Shown in pieces: positions 52,259 through 64,000 of a stretch of DNA of 64,000 bases. This stretch comes from Rostratula benghalensis (taxonomy: Eukaryota > Chordata > Aves > Charadriiformes > Rostratulidae): assembly GCA_013399305.1 (NCBI GenBank), contig VXAI01000039.1, forward strand, positions 3,847,683-3,911,682, given 5' to 3'. The position numbers and the translations under genes were made by a program. The notes below the pieces were generated by a model, which saw only the letters and a program-made list of their open reading frames with translations, searched no databases and was not told where the DNA came from. Within the stretch, counting starts at the first letter, position 1. Each line of letters opens with the position of its first letter.

Positions 52259-54469
52259 GTCTAAACTACAATAGGCAAGTCTCAGAGCAAAGACAAACAG
52301 CTTAGCTTCCTGTGGTTTTACCCTGGAACAGAGGAAGGAAGCAGTGTTTTCAGAGGTAGGAACCATCTCTTGCTAAAAATCAGTGGCCAGCAGCACTGTG
52401 TCCAAGCAGATGTGGCTGGGAGATACCTGAGTGGAATGAGCTTGAGCTCCTTTGAATGGCTGGATCTCCGTCCATACAATTGCCATGTGGTTAGAGCAAG
52501 CCAAGGTTCAGGCCAGGTTTGGGTGTTTTGTCAATCAAAGCTCAAACATAACTCACATTTGGAGTAAATAATCTGCAAACATCACTGGCTAGTTTTATGG
52601 AAAAAAAATAAAATAAAGAACTTTTACGTGGCCTATTTCCTAGTAATGTTAATAAACATTTTGACTACACTTCTTTGCACTGCTATATTTGCATTTGTTT
52701 GTTTTTTACCACTTTAATAACAAACCTACTGCTCTGAACTTGTAAACAGCTGACTGGCAACAAAGTTGTTTTGAAAGACAAGAAAAAGAACAGTAAAAAC
52801 TCCTTTAATCCCCACTGCAAATGATATTACATAACTGGAGCTCAAAATCCTGGTTCGCATGAACTAAAAAGTATTTTTTGTTAACTGTGACTGAGCAAGG
52901 ACTCTCTATGCTTTTGAACTCGTCAGCAGATCTTTTTTTGTTTGCTTTGTTAGGAAAGTTCACCGAAGCATTTCAGGGATAATGGTAACGTCACATAGAG
53001 AAATATCAGTTGTATGTGGATTTTTCATTCTTAGTAAATCACAATGAGCATCTCAAGATTTCTATGTTGCTGTGATTTGTATCTCTGTAAAGTTCTAAGC
53101 CAAGGTACTTATTAAAGGGAAATGTTTAGTTAATTTTAATGTCTTTTATAATGTAAATAGCAGAGTCAAACATGTTACAGTAGTCTTAAATCTATTTTAT
53201 GCCACAAACCCAGTACCTGAAATGGTTTTAAAAAGACCATAAAAAAAGGAAGTCACTCCATCAGGACATCACTGATGTGAAAATTCAGAGATTCTCCAGA
53301 TTATCAGTATTTGTGGTAGTTAGCTGCAAATGTAGAGAAAGGAGAGAGGGCGACTAAATACAATGCTGGAACTGTCAACCTGATGTCAGTTCAATTTTAC
53401 CAAACTCTCATGAAAAGAGCGAAAAGGAGGTCTGTAAAATTCTAGAAATGGGAAGGGCAAAACATATTTGTCTCACCAAATTGTATACACCTAAAAGATG
53501 AGATACTAAGAAGCATACAATATGTGCTTGTCAAAACACACCAAGTCAACCATTCTTTGACAGTGCAGCCAGCCTACTCTATAAGTGAATAAAGTAGGTG
53601 TGAGATAATTTGACATTAGTTAGGCTAGAGTTTGTTATCTATCTCAGCATAAGCAAGAAAGGAAATGTGGTATAGTTTGAACCTTATTAGTGCTAATTTA
53701 ACCTCCTTATCAGCAACTCTTAGCTCAATATAACACCACAATTTGTTTGTCTTCCTTAGACAGCATTCCTCATGCCCAGTACACTTCAATCCCCATTCAA
53801 CTGGGAAATTCTCTAGCTTGAGACTGCCAGCCTAAACATCTAACTGAAGTGGTGTTTCTCAGCTCCTTTATGCCTATTATCTAAAACTGTTGTTTGTAGA
53901 GATCCTTAATTCCAACCGAGGCTTCACTGATGAGCCCACCCAGGCAGTTTGGAACGAAGTCCCCTGCACAATGGGTGAGAGAGCTTGATATCTCCCACAT
54001 GCTCTACATTAGTGTCCAGGCCCTTGTGCAAGAATTGGAGAGTGGGATTGGACTGGCTGACAGTAGTTGTTAAGATTAGATTAGAGAGTGAGCTGAAAGT
54101 CTGGACTGGGAAACTCCATAATAGGAATTGAATAAGGAAAATAGTGAGCCCATGGTGACTAAAGCAGAGACTAAAGTAAGGACAGTTTGTGTAGTAGACA
54201 AGGAGCAATCTGGAGTCAAGCAGATCAAAATTCTAGCTGGGAGTGGGGAGGAACAACATATGCCTGAGATGTGGAGATGTAGAAGCAGCTGCAAAGGCTG
54301 GAAACAACTCTGCACAGTCAGCGGCTGTGTTTGTGTCTCACCATACTAAGGCATGCTGCTGCACAGAACTATGGCAAGATATTTGAGGGGAGGCTGCATG
54401 GTGATAAAATGTCACCCACAATCTGCCTTCTTGATTTTCACAGCTGACATATAAACTGAGGAGCATAAT

Positions 54470-54790
54470 TCATAGAATCACAGAATTGTCAGCGTTGGAA
54501 GGATCATCTAGTCCAACTCCCCTGCTAAAGCAGGATTGCCCAGAGCACATTACTCAGGACTGCATCCAGGTGGGTCTTGAAGGTCTCCAGAGAAGAGGAC
54601 TCCACAACCTCCCTGGGCAGTCTGGTCCAGTGCTCTGTTACCTTCACCATAAAGAAGTTTTTTCTCATATTTGAATGGAACTTCCTATGTTCCAGTTTGT
54701 GCCCATTGCCCCTCGTCCTCTCACTGGGAACCACTGAGAAGAGTCTGACTCCATCCTCCTTCAGCCCACCCTTCAGATAGTTGTAAGCAT
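54470..54790 (-). mobile_element. CR1 LINE 3' fragment, minus orientation
   Basis: Begins TCATAGAATCACAGAAT, the reverse complement of the CR1 3' terminal repeat. It then runs through TTGGAAGGATCATCTAGTCC, CCTGCTAAAGCAGGATTGCC, CCAGAGAAGAGGACTCCACA and the TTCCAGTTTGTGCCCATTGC block, ending near GATAGTTGTAAGCATC. It is longer and less decayed than the copy at 5530. It is 5'-truncated and joined directly to an AT-rich tandem tract. Confidence 0.96.
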
Positions 54791-54880
54791 CTATTTATTT
54801 ATTTTTTCATAAGCATTATTTATTATATTTCTTATTTACAAGCATTATTTATTATTATTAATCATTATTTATTTATAATT
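54790..54880. repeat. AT-rich (TTTA)/(ATT) tract with an imperfect tandem unit
   Basis: Starts with TTTA units. It then has AAGCATTATTTATTAT twice, at about 54810 and 54840, separated by TTTCTTATTTAC, and ends in further ATT units. It abuts the truncated side of the CR1 copy. Confidence 0.8.
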
Positions 54881-56837
54881 GCAGCACTGCCACTATGTAT
54901 TCCTTGTGAGATTTTCAGACCAATATGTCTCCAATGCATTTTATTTATGCTACCACTTCTGCAGCAGGAAACATCACCCTCAGCATCTAGCTCATTAAGC
55001 AGCCAGTAAATTATGTCAGTATTTCAGAGCCCAGAGATTGTCACAGGATATAAGGAGCTAGATCAGATGAGTGAACAGAAAAGGGCTCTCCCAGGATATT
55101 AGGGAAAGTTGATATGATTTATAAATGCTATAATGCCCATTAGAGATCGACAAATAGACTTCTGCCATCATTGCTGCTGAGAGACATATATAAAGAATAT
55201 GATGGCTGTCCCTGATGTCACTATACAGTGTTCTGGCATCTTCACCCAGTTTTTTTATATTGCTGTATGCTACCATGACTTGGTCTCAACTTCTGGTTCA
55301 TACACCAGCCAAAAAGAGATTGGCCAGGTCCTTTTTAAATTTAGTCTCCACAGTGCCTGTGGCCTTTTGCTGGTCAGCTGCTCCTCCAGCAGAGAGGGAC
55401 TCTCACGAGACAAAAACCAGTTTCTGGGGGCTGGTCTCTGAGAGATACTCAAGGCATCTTCGCAGTCACATTCTTCTAGACGTTGGATTGGAAACCAGAA
55501 ATAGTTGCTCTCTGGTCTGCCTTCAGGCAGATTGTCTTCACTTGAAGACTATATGTTTGGATCCATGCACTGGCATGCTAACCTAAGACCTTTCTTCGCA
55601 GACTATTATTGGGCAGACAAGATATTAAGCAGGGAAAGATTTGGATAAAGATTGGAAAACCACTTCTTGCAAGCCTGAGTAATTTTTGGAATTTATAAAA
55701 TGAGGAAAATGGGGAAAACCGGGAAAAACTGTGATCCTGTGCACACTGGGGAAACGCCTGTGCACATATACATCTCACCAAAGGAAAACAATGATCCTGA
55801 CGTTTCTGGCTCTTATTTACCCAGTTCTTCTGCTCTACAGCAGCAGGAATTTAGTCCTTGGACCTGAGCCATCATGCTACATTTGACAGCTATGACAGCC
55901 AGTCGCAGACAATTTCTCTGCAGTCTGATGGTTCCTCTGTGCTCACAGGCTGCCCCATACTCCTCTTTTTCTAATTTTGGAGGGACAAGGCAGCAGTGCC
56001 CTTGATATGTGCCTTGTTCTAGTATAGGAAGGTCTATGAGCTTTCACAATAGGATTAAGAAACCCCATGAGTTGAAAATGGTTGGAATTTGGAAAGGTAT
56101 TCAGGTAAAACGCAACATCTGCTGGTACTGTTCATACTCTTCCCTAGGCATCTGCCGGTGGCCACTGCTGCAAACAGAATGTTGTGCTATGAGTTCCATG
56201 GCTGCTTTTATGCAGTCACTTGAAAATCTTCAACAAATATTTAATGACTGCATGGTCTTCATATAAACAGTACTGTAGTTAGATTTCATAGAGAATAACA
56301 GGGTGGTACTTTGACATAATATATCAGTCTGGGGAGGCAAACCCCAGTCCTAGTACATTAGATGTTCAAAATGGTATATTTCCAGTGAGTTCTGCATTCA
56401 GAGTGACTGCAGGGTCTATGATTTTATTCAAGAAAAGCACTAACATAAAATACAGAATCAAGGCATTTGAAATCACACTTAGGGACATGAGTAGTTCTAC
56501 TAAAGGAAATGGTTCTGTTATCTGGCCTAATTTGATATCATAATTAACCTATGTAAAGGCAAAAATATAAAAATAATCAGACAATCTGAAAAGGAGAATA
56601 TAATTTTTTTCAATAACCAGGTTGTTTCCAGAATAAACATAGTAACATATTTCTCATTAGGAGCACTGACATCATATCCAGTACCATGTATGAGTCTCTC
56701 CTACTTCAAGACAGGAAGGGTAGTGTCTTAGAGGGAGAAAGTTATGCTAAGGATGCAGCAAAAGGTCAGCACATTCTTTAACACCACATGACCACAAATG
56801 CTAAAACCTCGGGCATCTCTATTTACAGTTAAACATT

Positions 56838-56880
56838 AAAAAAAAAAAAACAACAACAAAAAAACAAACCCAAAAAACAC
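56838..56880. repeat. A-rich low-complexity tract
   Basis: Twelve A followed by CAA and A-run units with scattered C. Simple repeat. Confidence 0.9.
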
Positions 56881-57714
56881 CACAAGAGCTTTCACCACAG
56901 CTTCTTGAACTTTCAGTGGTAAATTTATTTTTAATGTTGATGTAAGGTATTTTATTTACCCTGTATGTTTCAGGCATAGTGTGTAAAATACTTGTTTCCA
57001 TAACAAGCTGTCATTGTATGACAAATGGGATTTCTACAGGGATTTCTGAGTATTATATTTTTGGAAATTTATATTTTGGAAATTAGTAATTGTTTTTATA
57101 ATTTCTTAGAAAACATATAGAGTAATAGCGAATCACCAAATACATAATTATGACTACTCTTAAGCATGTTTTTCAAACTAGGATATCAAGGTCTTTTTTG
57201 CATGCTTAATTGCATTCAAACCTCTCAGAAGTATGTTCAGTCAAGAGAGTTCATATAGCAGTGATTGCTCAAACCCCTAATTTTCTCCAACTTTCCCCAT
57301 TTTTTAAAAATATCTCCTTAAATAGTTTGTCACATACCTGCGCTTGTGCCTCAGGCACGTACCTGTTTTTGATGAGTGCTTTCATTCTCCAGGACTTCCA
57401 CTGGTGTATACATGATGTTTTTTCTACACTTTACAGTCTCCTCTTCACTCCTTACCCAAAGAATCAGCAGTCAGCCATCAACAGTTCTTCAGGGTTTCTG
57501 AAAGAAAAATAGATTTTTAAAATAGAATTTTAATTTCAGGATAAAAGTAATAGTTCCTTGTAGGATCTTCTAAGGCAGATCCTTTAATCTACATGAATCT
57601 TTCACACTGGTGTTAAGTGTGAAAATGCAGACATTCTCCTGGAAACTGCATTTATTATGATGATGTCTTTTTCTGAATTGCTATGTCTGGGTGAGAAAAG
57701 AGATCCTAAAGTTA

Positions 57715-57768
57715 TGACTTACTATAGCACAAACATAGAAATGACTTGCTATAGCACAAACATAGAAA
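57715..57768. repeat. 27-base tandem duplication
   Basis: Two adjacent 27-base units, each starting TGACTT and ending ACATAGAAA (57715-57741 and 57742-57768). They differ at one base (A to G at unit position 7), so the duplication is recent. Confidence 0.95.
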
Positions 57769-59706
57769 GTATCATTTTTTTTTAAACAAAGACCCGAACT
57801 AAACCCTTATACTGAGATTCTGCTGAAATAGCTGTTTGAAAGGCAAAAAGGATCTGTTTTCTTTAGGTAGCAGGCACACAATGAATTTGGGGGGTCGTGT
57901 TCAGTTTGGGGTTGAAGCCTGGGACAGGTACAATTCGTTAAAGCACCACAACAGTGTGATAGAAGTGTTCCAAAGACTGCAACTGAGCATCTTGTGAGTT
58001 GTAAGAAATTTGCCCTGCAGGCCTTTGGTACCATATGTCTAGCAGGTAGATGACAGCTGTTCAGACTGAGTGCAAATCAAGAAGAATGTAAGTAAAGAGC
58101 AGCTACTCCAGTAAAGCACATCAGCAGTGGGATTTAGGCAGAATGCATGCACCATAGTTGACAAAAAGGAAATTTGAATGTGCCGTGGCAGGTTGTCCTC
58201 ACTTCTGTCCTCAGGAACATCAAGGTGTCTTTCCAACACAGTCAGGAGGAAGCCCAAATTGTAATTAAAACTCATTAGCTGGAATTGCCTTGACTTGCAC
58301 AACAATCTATCTTTTCCTTTCTTTCTGTTATGTAAGTAGAGCAAATAAAGACAGGTACTTAATTCTGTGTAGCACTTTGCATGCAAGAAGTGCCTCTAGA
58401 AAGTGTTTATGCTGCAAAACATATAGAATGTGTTGTTGAATGACATGTCAATACTAACCGTCTTCCCGGTTCTTTTCGATGTGCACCTATACTCTTTATT
58501 GATTTGGATGGACAACTATAGCAGTGGTATAGCTATTATGAGGCATGCAGTTCATGCCTGCAGCATGTTGATAACAATTACTAATCGTGCATTAACTCTT
58601 CCCAAGTCATTTATGTCTACCATTTATGCATGAACAAACACTGCCTCTAAGAACTTTAAAACTGACAGGCTAATCCTGTTCACCACTGACTTGTATCTCA
58701 ATTCTTAAAAGACAGTGTAATCCACAAAAGAAATTAGGCTGGCATTAAAAGTGTTCAGCCAATTAATTACACAGTCATACAGCTTTATTGAAACATAGGA
58801 GTTAAATGCAAGCATACAGATAAATGTGGATACACAGAAACAGACATCTTTTGTTTTAATTATTATTTTTTCTCTAAAACACTTTTAACAATCTTTCTGA
58901 ACTTTCTGAAATACTATCTTACAGGTAGAAAATGAGCCTGAGTAATTATAAAGGGAGATTTAGGTGGGTCTTTTAACACTATTATGTGATTGTGTACCAA
59001 ACTTTTTTTTTAAGGAACTACACTGAATGTGGGCATTATAAGGTGCAAAAAGAGTTAAAAATTACTTCCGTGTCACTTCTAAAGTACTCCAACACGAGAA
59101 GAGATGTTTCAGATGAGAGAACACTTTTTTTGACAGTTAATACATTTTTCAGGCTGATTAAGCTGTCGTTTAGGAACATGCAGAATTTCACATAGTAGTA
59201 TTATTAATACTAAGTCCTAGACTTTTTTTGCATAACAACAAGAACTATGAATTTAATCACTTTGGAGACCATTTCTTAGGTTGAAACCTCTATAAGGGTT
59301 TTTCACCCACTGATATCAGCAACGCAAATCTTACTGGCTTCAGTGACCTGGGATTAAACCTTAATCTCTTTAGCAATGATATTAGAGAATAGTATGGTAA
59401 AATCAACTACTATTCACGTATACCTCCCTCTTTGGTCCTCCCATATGACATGTGGATGACTGTATGCTAATTCAAATCTGCTTTACATATTGATCAATCC
59501 TTTTAGGGATTACGGAATATGTAGTCTATTCTGTTATTCTTTTTCTCAGCCTTGGGGTCATTGCTACAGTACCTTCATTTTAGTAATAAGAAAGCAGGGG
59601 GCAGAATTTTTGAGGTCATACACACAGCTCAACAGTGGTTTGCATGTGGAGATCTGTCAGCAAAGGCATGACTACGTAGAAAAATTCAAGTAATAAAATG
59701 CAGAAT

Positions 59707-60291
59707 TATGCTGGTTTGGGCATAGTAGCTAGTATAAGGCTATGTTTTGGAATTGTGCTGAAAGCAGTGATGATAATACAGGGATGGTTCGTTATTGCTG
59801 AGCAGCTCTTACAGAGTCAAGGCCTTTTCTGGTCCTCACATCACCCCTCCAGCAAGAAGGCTGGGGATGCACAAGAATTTGGGAGGGGATGCAGGTGATA
59901 CAGCTGACCCCAACTGACTAAAGGGATATTCCATACCTTATGATGTTATGCTTAACACATAAATCTGGGGGCAGAAGAAAGAAGGCGGGNNNNNNNNNNG
60001 ATGGGACATTCAGAGTGATGGTATTTTATCTTTTCAAGTAATTGTTATATGTGATGGAACCCTGCATTCCTGGAGATGACTGAACACCTGTTTGCCTGTG
60101 GGAAGTAATGAATGAATTCCCTAGTTTTCTTTGCCAGTGCTCATGTCTTTTTCTTTATCTATTAAATTGTCTTTATCTCAACCTACAGGTTTTCTCACTT
60201 TTACTTTTCCAGTTCTCTACCCTGTCCCACCTGGTGGAGTGAGTGAGCATTTGCGTGGTACTTATTTGCTGGCTGGGTTTACACCATGACA
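59707..60291 (+). mobile_element. Solo LTR of an avian ERVL-type endogenous retrovirus
   Basis: The element resembles an LTR family common in bird genomes. Seen blocks include CATAGTAGCTAGTATAAGGC, AGTCAAGGCCTTTTCTGG, CAGCTGACCCCAACTGACTA, AAAGGGATATTCCATACC and CTTTATCTCAACCTACAGG, and the end ACCATGACA. Flanking pentamers AGAAT (59702-59706) and AGAAG (60292-60296) match at 4 of 5, fitting a 5-base target duplication. No internal retroviral genes flank it, so it is a solo LTR. The TATA-box position reads ACACATAAAT (59955-59964), apparently degraded. A poly-A signal variant ATTAAA lies at 60161-60166. The first T is followed by A where the canonical TG is expected, a short part near the 5' end seems deleted, and 10 N interrupt the middle. 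Confidence 0.88.
59990..59999. other. Assembly gap, 10 N
   Basis: Ten N lie inside the solo LTR, just after a GGCGGG run. This is the part of such LTRs where a G-rich tract is usual. The round size may be a placeholder for an unknown length. Confidence 0.97.
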
Positions 60292-60660
60292 AGAAGCTTG
60301 AAAGGAACATATGTTTTGTACATCTGGTATGATCCCAATTTTGTGTACATCCATGACAGCAGTAAGACATCTGTCTGCTTCCCGTGAAGTACAGGCACTA
60401 TTAATACAATTATACCTGTTATCATCAATATATGCCATTGCTGTTTTGACAAGCTATTTATCTATCAGATACATAAAGCCTAATACAGACCAGGGTTATT
60501 ATACTTACAAGCAATACCATGTTTAAAGGGGCACACATTTCTAATTGCTTTCTTGTTTAATTGCAATAAATGAGGCACTTCATTGTGCATGCAGCTCTCT
60601 TAAAAGTCTTCATTTTAGATCCTTCACCAAAGCATAATAGTCTGAATTTGCCAGCACTCA

Positions 60661-60740
60661 GAACAACCCTGTAAGGATCATCTGTCACACTCAGTATCTG
60701 TAAAGGAGAGAGAGATGAGGGAACTGGAACATTAAGGAGG
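60661..60740. repeat. Possible MIR/L2-type ancient repeat relic
   Basis: GAACAACCCTGTAAGG, later CTGTAAAGGAGAG and GATGAGGGAACTGGAACATT, recall the conserved block shared by MIR and L2 elements (a CAACCCTG segment followed by an 'AGATGAGGAAACTGAG'-like segment). Decayed and recognised by eye only. Confidence 0.4.
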
Positions 60741-62817
60741 ACAGACTATAATGTTCTTCATCTGATGGTTCATTTGTTTGTTATTTTGTTTGCTGTTGGG
60801 TTTGTTAGTTTAATTTTCTGTACTTCAAAATGGAATGAAAATAACTAGTCTTTTCAGAAGGAAGAAAAGCAGGTACTTTCCACAGTTCTGGTCATTGCTA
60901 CTAGAAGGGAAGAAACCTTTTCTACCAAAACCCTATTTTGTCCCCATTTCCTACCTCATACAATGCATCAAGATATATACTTCTATACAATAGTAGGAAA
61001 GAAAAGACAAATGAAGAGCTTTCAGTATCCTTTAGAAATTGTCTTTCTTAGGAGCCCTGTAAAACTCTTCACCTTCTGATCGATCACCAAAGCAATCAAG
61101 GTGTGACAGATGATTGAAATCAAAAGTGTTTGTAATTACAGTGGTTGCAGGACATGAAATCCTTTCTAAAATAGTGTTTTCTAGAGTGTGAATTAATTCA
61201 ACTCAGTTCAAATTCAAAACAGTTTGGTGAGCATTGAAACTAATGAAATCTGATTTCCAGTCAATGGGGGTCTTGTGGCTGCCTGGCTTTTAAACTGAGT
61301 TAATCTGAAAGCAAAGGCTTGGGTTCTTCTGTTGCTAGAAATTTAAAAATACATATTTGCTTCCCTGAAAAAAAAAAACAAAAACCAAGCTTGGTAAAGG
61401 CTTTAATAAAATTTCATCAGCTATTTGACATTTGAAGTTCTGGTTTTCAGTCATAATCCCACCTTTAGTAAAGCAGATACTTCATGAATTAAATATGTTT
61501 GTGTTTAAAGAACCTGTAATAGTTTTCTCCCAGGTGGATTTTCTGATGTCAAGTAATCACTCATGCTAGTCTGCTTTCTTTCTCACGTCTTTTCCTTCTG
61601 CAAGAACATTGGGTCAACCTGTCTTCCCAGCCAGCTGTCTTTACAAAACACACAGGACTTAATATCTCTGAGCTTTTTGCTATTTTTTTCTTATTTATTT
61701 AAATGCAGTATCAAATCAGTTGAAAAAATCAGAAGTTTGCGGGAAGCTATCTGAAACATGAGCACATACAGAGGGTTATTACACAAAACTCATTACCTTA
61801 AGAAAAAAGATTAAAAACAGCAATCAACCCAAAGAAATTATATCTTATAAGCTATGAAGCATTTTTTGTGTGATTCAACAGCAGTGCTGGACTTCTGATT
61901 CTGGATCTTCAGGTCTCCATGTTCCCCTACTGCTAACTAAAGGAAGGACTAATGTCCCTGGGTGATCATTAGGAAAAGTCATGTCATATTTTGCCTATGG
62001 TTTACACAACTATTTTCTAATGATAATGTCTAAGATCAAGAACTCCTGGGAATTATTCCTGAATCAGAGAAATGAACGTGGTTACATATTCCCAACAGTG
62101 GATGCAAGCAGAGAAGAGATAGCTGTGTTCACCCCTGCACTCTAAAGTACAATATTGTATGCATTGTGCTGTTGAGTTACCACAAACATTCACCCATCCT
62201 TAGGTGTCTGCAGCCTTAGCTGCATCAGGAAGCACTTGCAAATACCAGTGGATTTGCCGACAGCCCCAAAGGAGGCAACTGGGGGCTCTATACAAGAGGA
62301 GGTAACCAGCAGCCGGGCTCAGGGGCTGCAGGAAGCACACGCAGAATGTGGAGCCTGCTGCAGCTGCTGGTGCTGAGAATCATGTTCCTCTGCTGCCACT
62401 ATTACACATTGTAGATGCTTGTTCTACTCTGCTCTTCACACAAACATAAGACACTTCTGTCTTCATGTCTTAAGGATATTGCTGTCTTATTTTTCATGCC
62501 CCTACCCTCAGTAACACAACAAAAATGCAGCAAAATGGAAATGGCAATCAGTGGGTACCTGGTCTCAAATACATTTATCCCATTCGTTCTAGAAAACAGC
62601 CACATCATCTTGGTATCTATTGAGATAAAGTTCAAATGGGTTTTAAAAATGTTTTTTTTCCACACATAGACAGTATTACAGGAAACCTCTGGGGTTTGCT
62701 TTTTGTTTCAGAAAACAACTTCACTTTGATGAATTTTGCAAGTTCCTGTGTTTGAACTGGAAAACTGTGTCTTGAGAGACCTGTGGTCTTATACTGACCC
62801 ATGGCAGTAGATTTTTG

Positions 62818-62880
62818 CACACACACACATGTATGTGTACACACATTACATGTATGTATACGTATACGTATATGTATATG
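62818..62880. repeat. Compound (CA)n / (TATG)n / (TACG)n microsatellite
   Basis: A CA run is followed by TGTATG, ATACGTATACGTAT and ATGTATATG units over about 60 bases. Likely polymorphic. Confidence 0.9.
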
Positions 62881-64000
62881 GCAGAAAATTCTGAAGGGCA
62901 TGAAATTATTTTCAGAGTGTGTCTATAATTCAGTTAGGACAGCAATGTTGCTCAGAAAGTGGAGCTGATGGTACCCAGCATTTGGGTATTACAGACTCTA
63001 CACACATCTTGCTGCCTGCTATGAAATGCTCACCAGGTCATGTGCCTACTTCTCATTCGTCAAACAGGTGACTTCCTTCACCTTTTTTCTGTCATTATAT
63101 TATAGTCCAAAACCCAACAGACCTTCACAAAGAAGCACGATGACAATTAGAGGCTGTTGCAGAAGGTGTCCATTAATGTATTGGACTTAATCACTGGATC
63201 CATTCTGAAGAACGAAAAGCATTCTTCAGGTGCCGCTGCTCTTTTACTGAAGCTCTGGCAGTGTATACAACAAGTGATATAAAATGGAAGATCAAGAAGA
63301 CTTGGTCTCTAAAAAGAACAGGAGCAAAGAATGGAAAAAGCCAAATGGGAGACGAGACCTTTAGACTACAATGGGAGGGTGAGCATTTGATAACCTAAGG
63401 CTACTCAGCTGTATAATGATGTCCATCCATTTCCAAAATTTAGGCCAAACAGATGATGTAAATAAGAAGTTCAGCATGTACCTGTATTTCTCTAAGTGTG
63501 AGGTACAAGGAGCTCCAGAAATATGTTTGAAATGTCGATCCCTTTATTTATAATGCGGCTAAGTCTATAGCAATTGGAAAAATAATATGCTTTATAAAAA
63601 GAACATGTGTCTATCTGCAAAAACAAACCTTCCCACTTTTTCACAGGGAAAGTCTGCTATTTTAAATGAAACTGTGGTGACCATTGAATACATATTTGCA
63701 TATACCTCCAAAATCTATGCACCTTGTCTTCCTCACATCGTACCCAGCCTGCACTGTGCATATTCCCTGCTTCCTGCTGTTATGGTTTGAAGAACCGACA
63801 ATAATTTATTGTCATTTAGGCAATCATGCTATCACCTGATGACCTCTCTCCACCCTGAAAGGGAAGCTGGAAAAAAACAAGGGAACATGAATAAAAAATA
63901 TATAATTAATGTCAATAATACTAAAGAACCAGTATTTACCCCAGTACCAATACAAAATATGCAAGGATTATCCTCAGCCAGTTCTATCAGCAGGAAGCTG

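Larger units (their letters stand above)
37870..54469. other. Intergenic, no gene supported
   Basis: About 16.6 kb of AT-rich DNA with several homopolymers. The glycine receptor beta gene (GLRB) lies upstream of PDGFC in other amniotes, but no GLRB signal peptide, ligand-binding or transmembrane residues were recognised here. A weak exon-like segment at 44715-44828 and a pyrimidine tract at 52110-52258 are listed separately. Confidence 0.5.
54881..59706. other. Intergenic, no gene seen
   Basis: AT-rich non-coding DNA. The longest plus-strand frame (about 123 codons near 55.2-55.6 kb) shows no recognisable domain and overlaps other open frames on both strands. It contains a poly-A-rich tract near 56838 and the 27-base tandem duplication at 57715. 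A MIR/L2-like scrap may lie at 59570-59640. Confidence 0.5.
60292..64000. other. Intergenic, no gene supported
   Basis: AT-rich non-coding DNA after the LTR. It holds a MIR/L2-like scrap at 60661-60740, a microsatellite at 62818-62880 and a slightly GC-richer patch at 62240-62410 with a 22-codon signal-peptide-like frame. No domain was recognised in any frame. Confidence 0.5.

Noticed and set aside
54486..54780. Open frames across the CR1 copy at 54.5 kb
   Set aside because: They translate CR1 3' non-coding sequence common to thousands of copies, not a gene.
55199..55586. 123-codon plus-strand frame
   Set aside because: Three overlapping frames are open across the same segment and none resembles a protein family.
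22624..64000. GLRB exons, expected upstream of PDGFC by synteny
   Set aside because: No glycine-receptor signal peptide, Cys-loop or transmembrane residues were recognised in any frame; the gene probably lies beyond the window.
1..64000. CRISPR array, operon, phage or plasmid features
   Set aside because: No regularly spaced repeats, no tight coding clusters and no ribosome-binding sites; the DNA is vertebrate in character.

Overview
The window looks like vertebrate nuclear DNA, and specifically bird. The evidence is large gene-poor AT-rich stretches, one CpG island, three CR1 LINE 3' ends of the avian type, older decayed CR1 copies and a solo LTR of the kind common in bird genomes. The species cannot be named. 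There is no sign of bacterial, viral or plasmid organisation, and almost all open frames are chance frames in non-coding DNA.

The only protein-coding exon I can support is exon 1 of PDGFC (platelet-derived growth factor C) on the minus strand at 21675-21792. It carries the start codon, the signal peptide and the first 39 codons, and ends in a clear splice donor. It sits in a CpG island (about 21300-21920) whose upstream side, with the rest of the 5' leader and promoter, runs into a 606-base assembly gap (22018-22623). Positions 1-21674 are therefore read as the 5' part of PDGFC intron 1. No later PDGFC exon was recognised. Positions 22624-64000 lie upstream of the gene and are read as intergenic.

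Layout: 1-21300 intron with one young CR1 (5530-5815), homopolymer tracts and short inverted repeats; 21300-22017 CpG island, exon 1 and leader; 22018-22623 gap; 22935-23020 CR1 3' end; 24030-25090 ancient CR1 relic; 25100-37280 non-coding with palindromes and possible enhancer-like sequence; 37285-37860 second ancient CR1 relic; 37870-54469 non-coding, with one weak exon-like segment at 44715-44828; 54470-54790 young CR1 followed by an AT-rich tandem tract; 59707-60291 solo ERVL-type LTR with near-matching 5-base target duplications and a 10-N gap inside; 60292-64000 non-coding with a microsatellite.

I found no evidence for an undescribed biological system. The points most worth checking are upstream AUGs in the PDGFC leader, a five-run G-quadruplex motif two bases from the start codon, the fossil CR1 copies and several perfect DNA palindromes.
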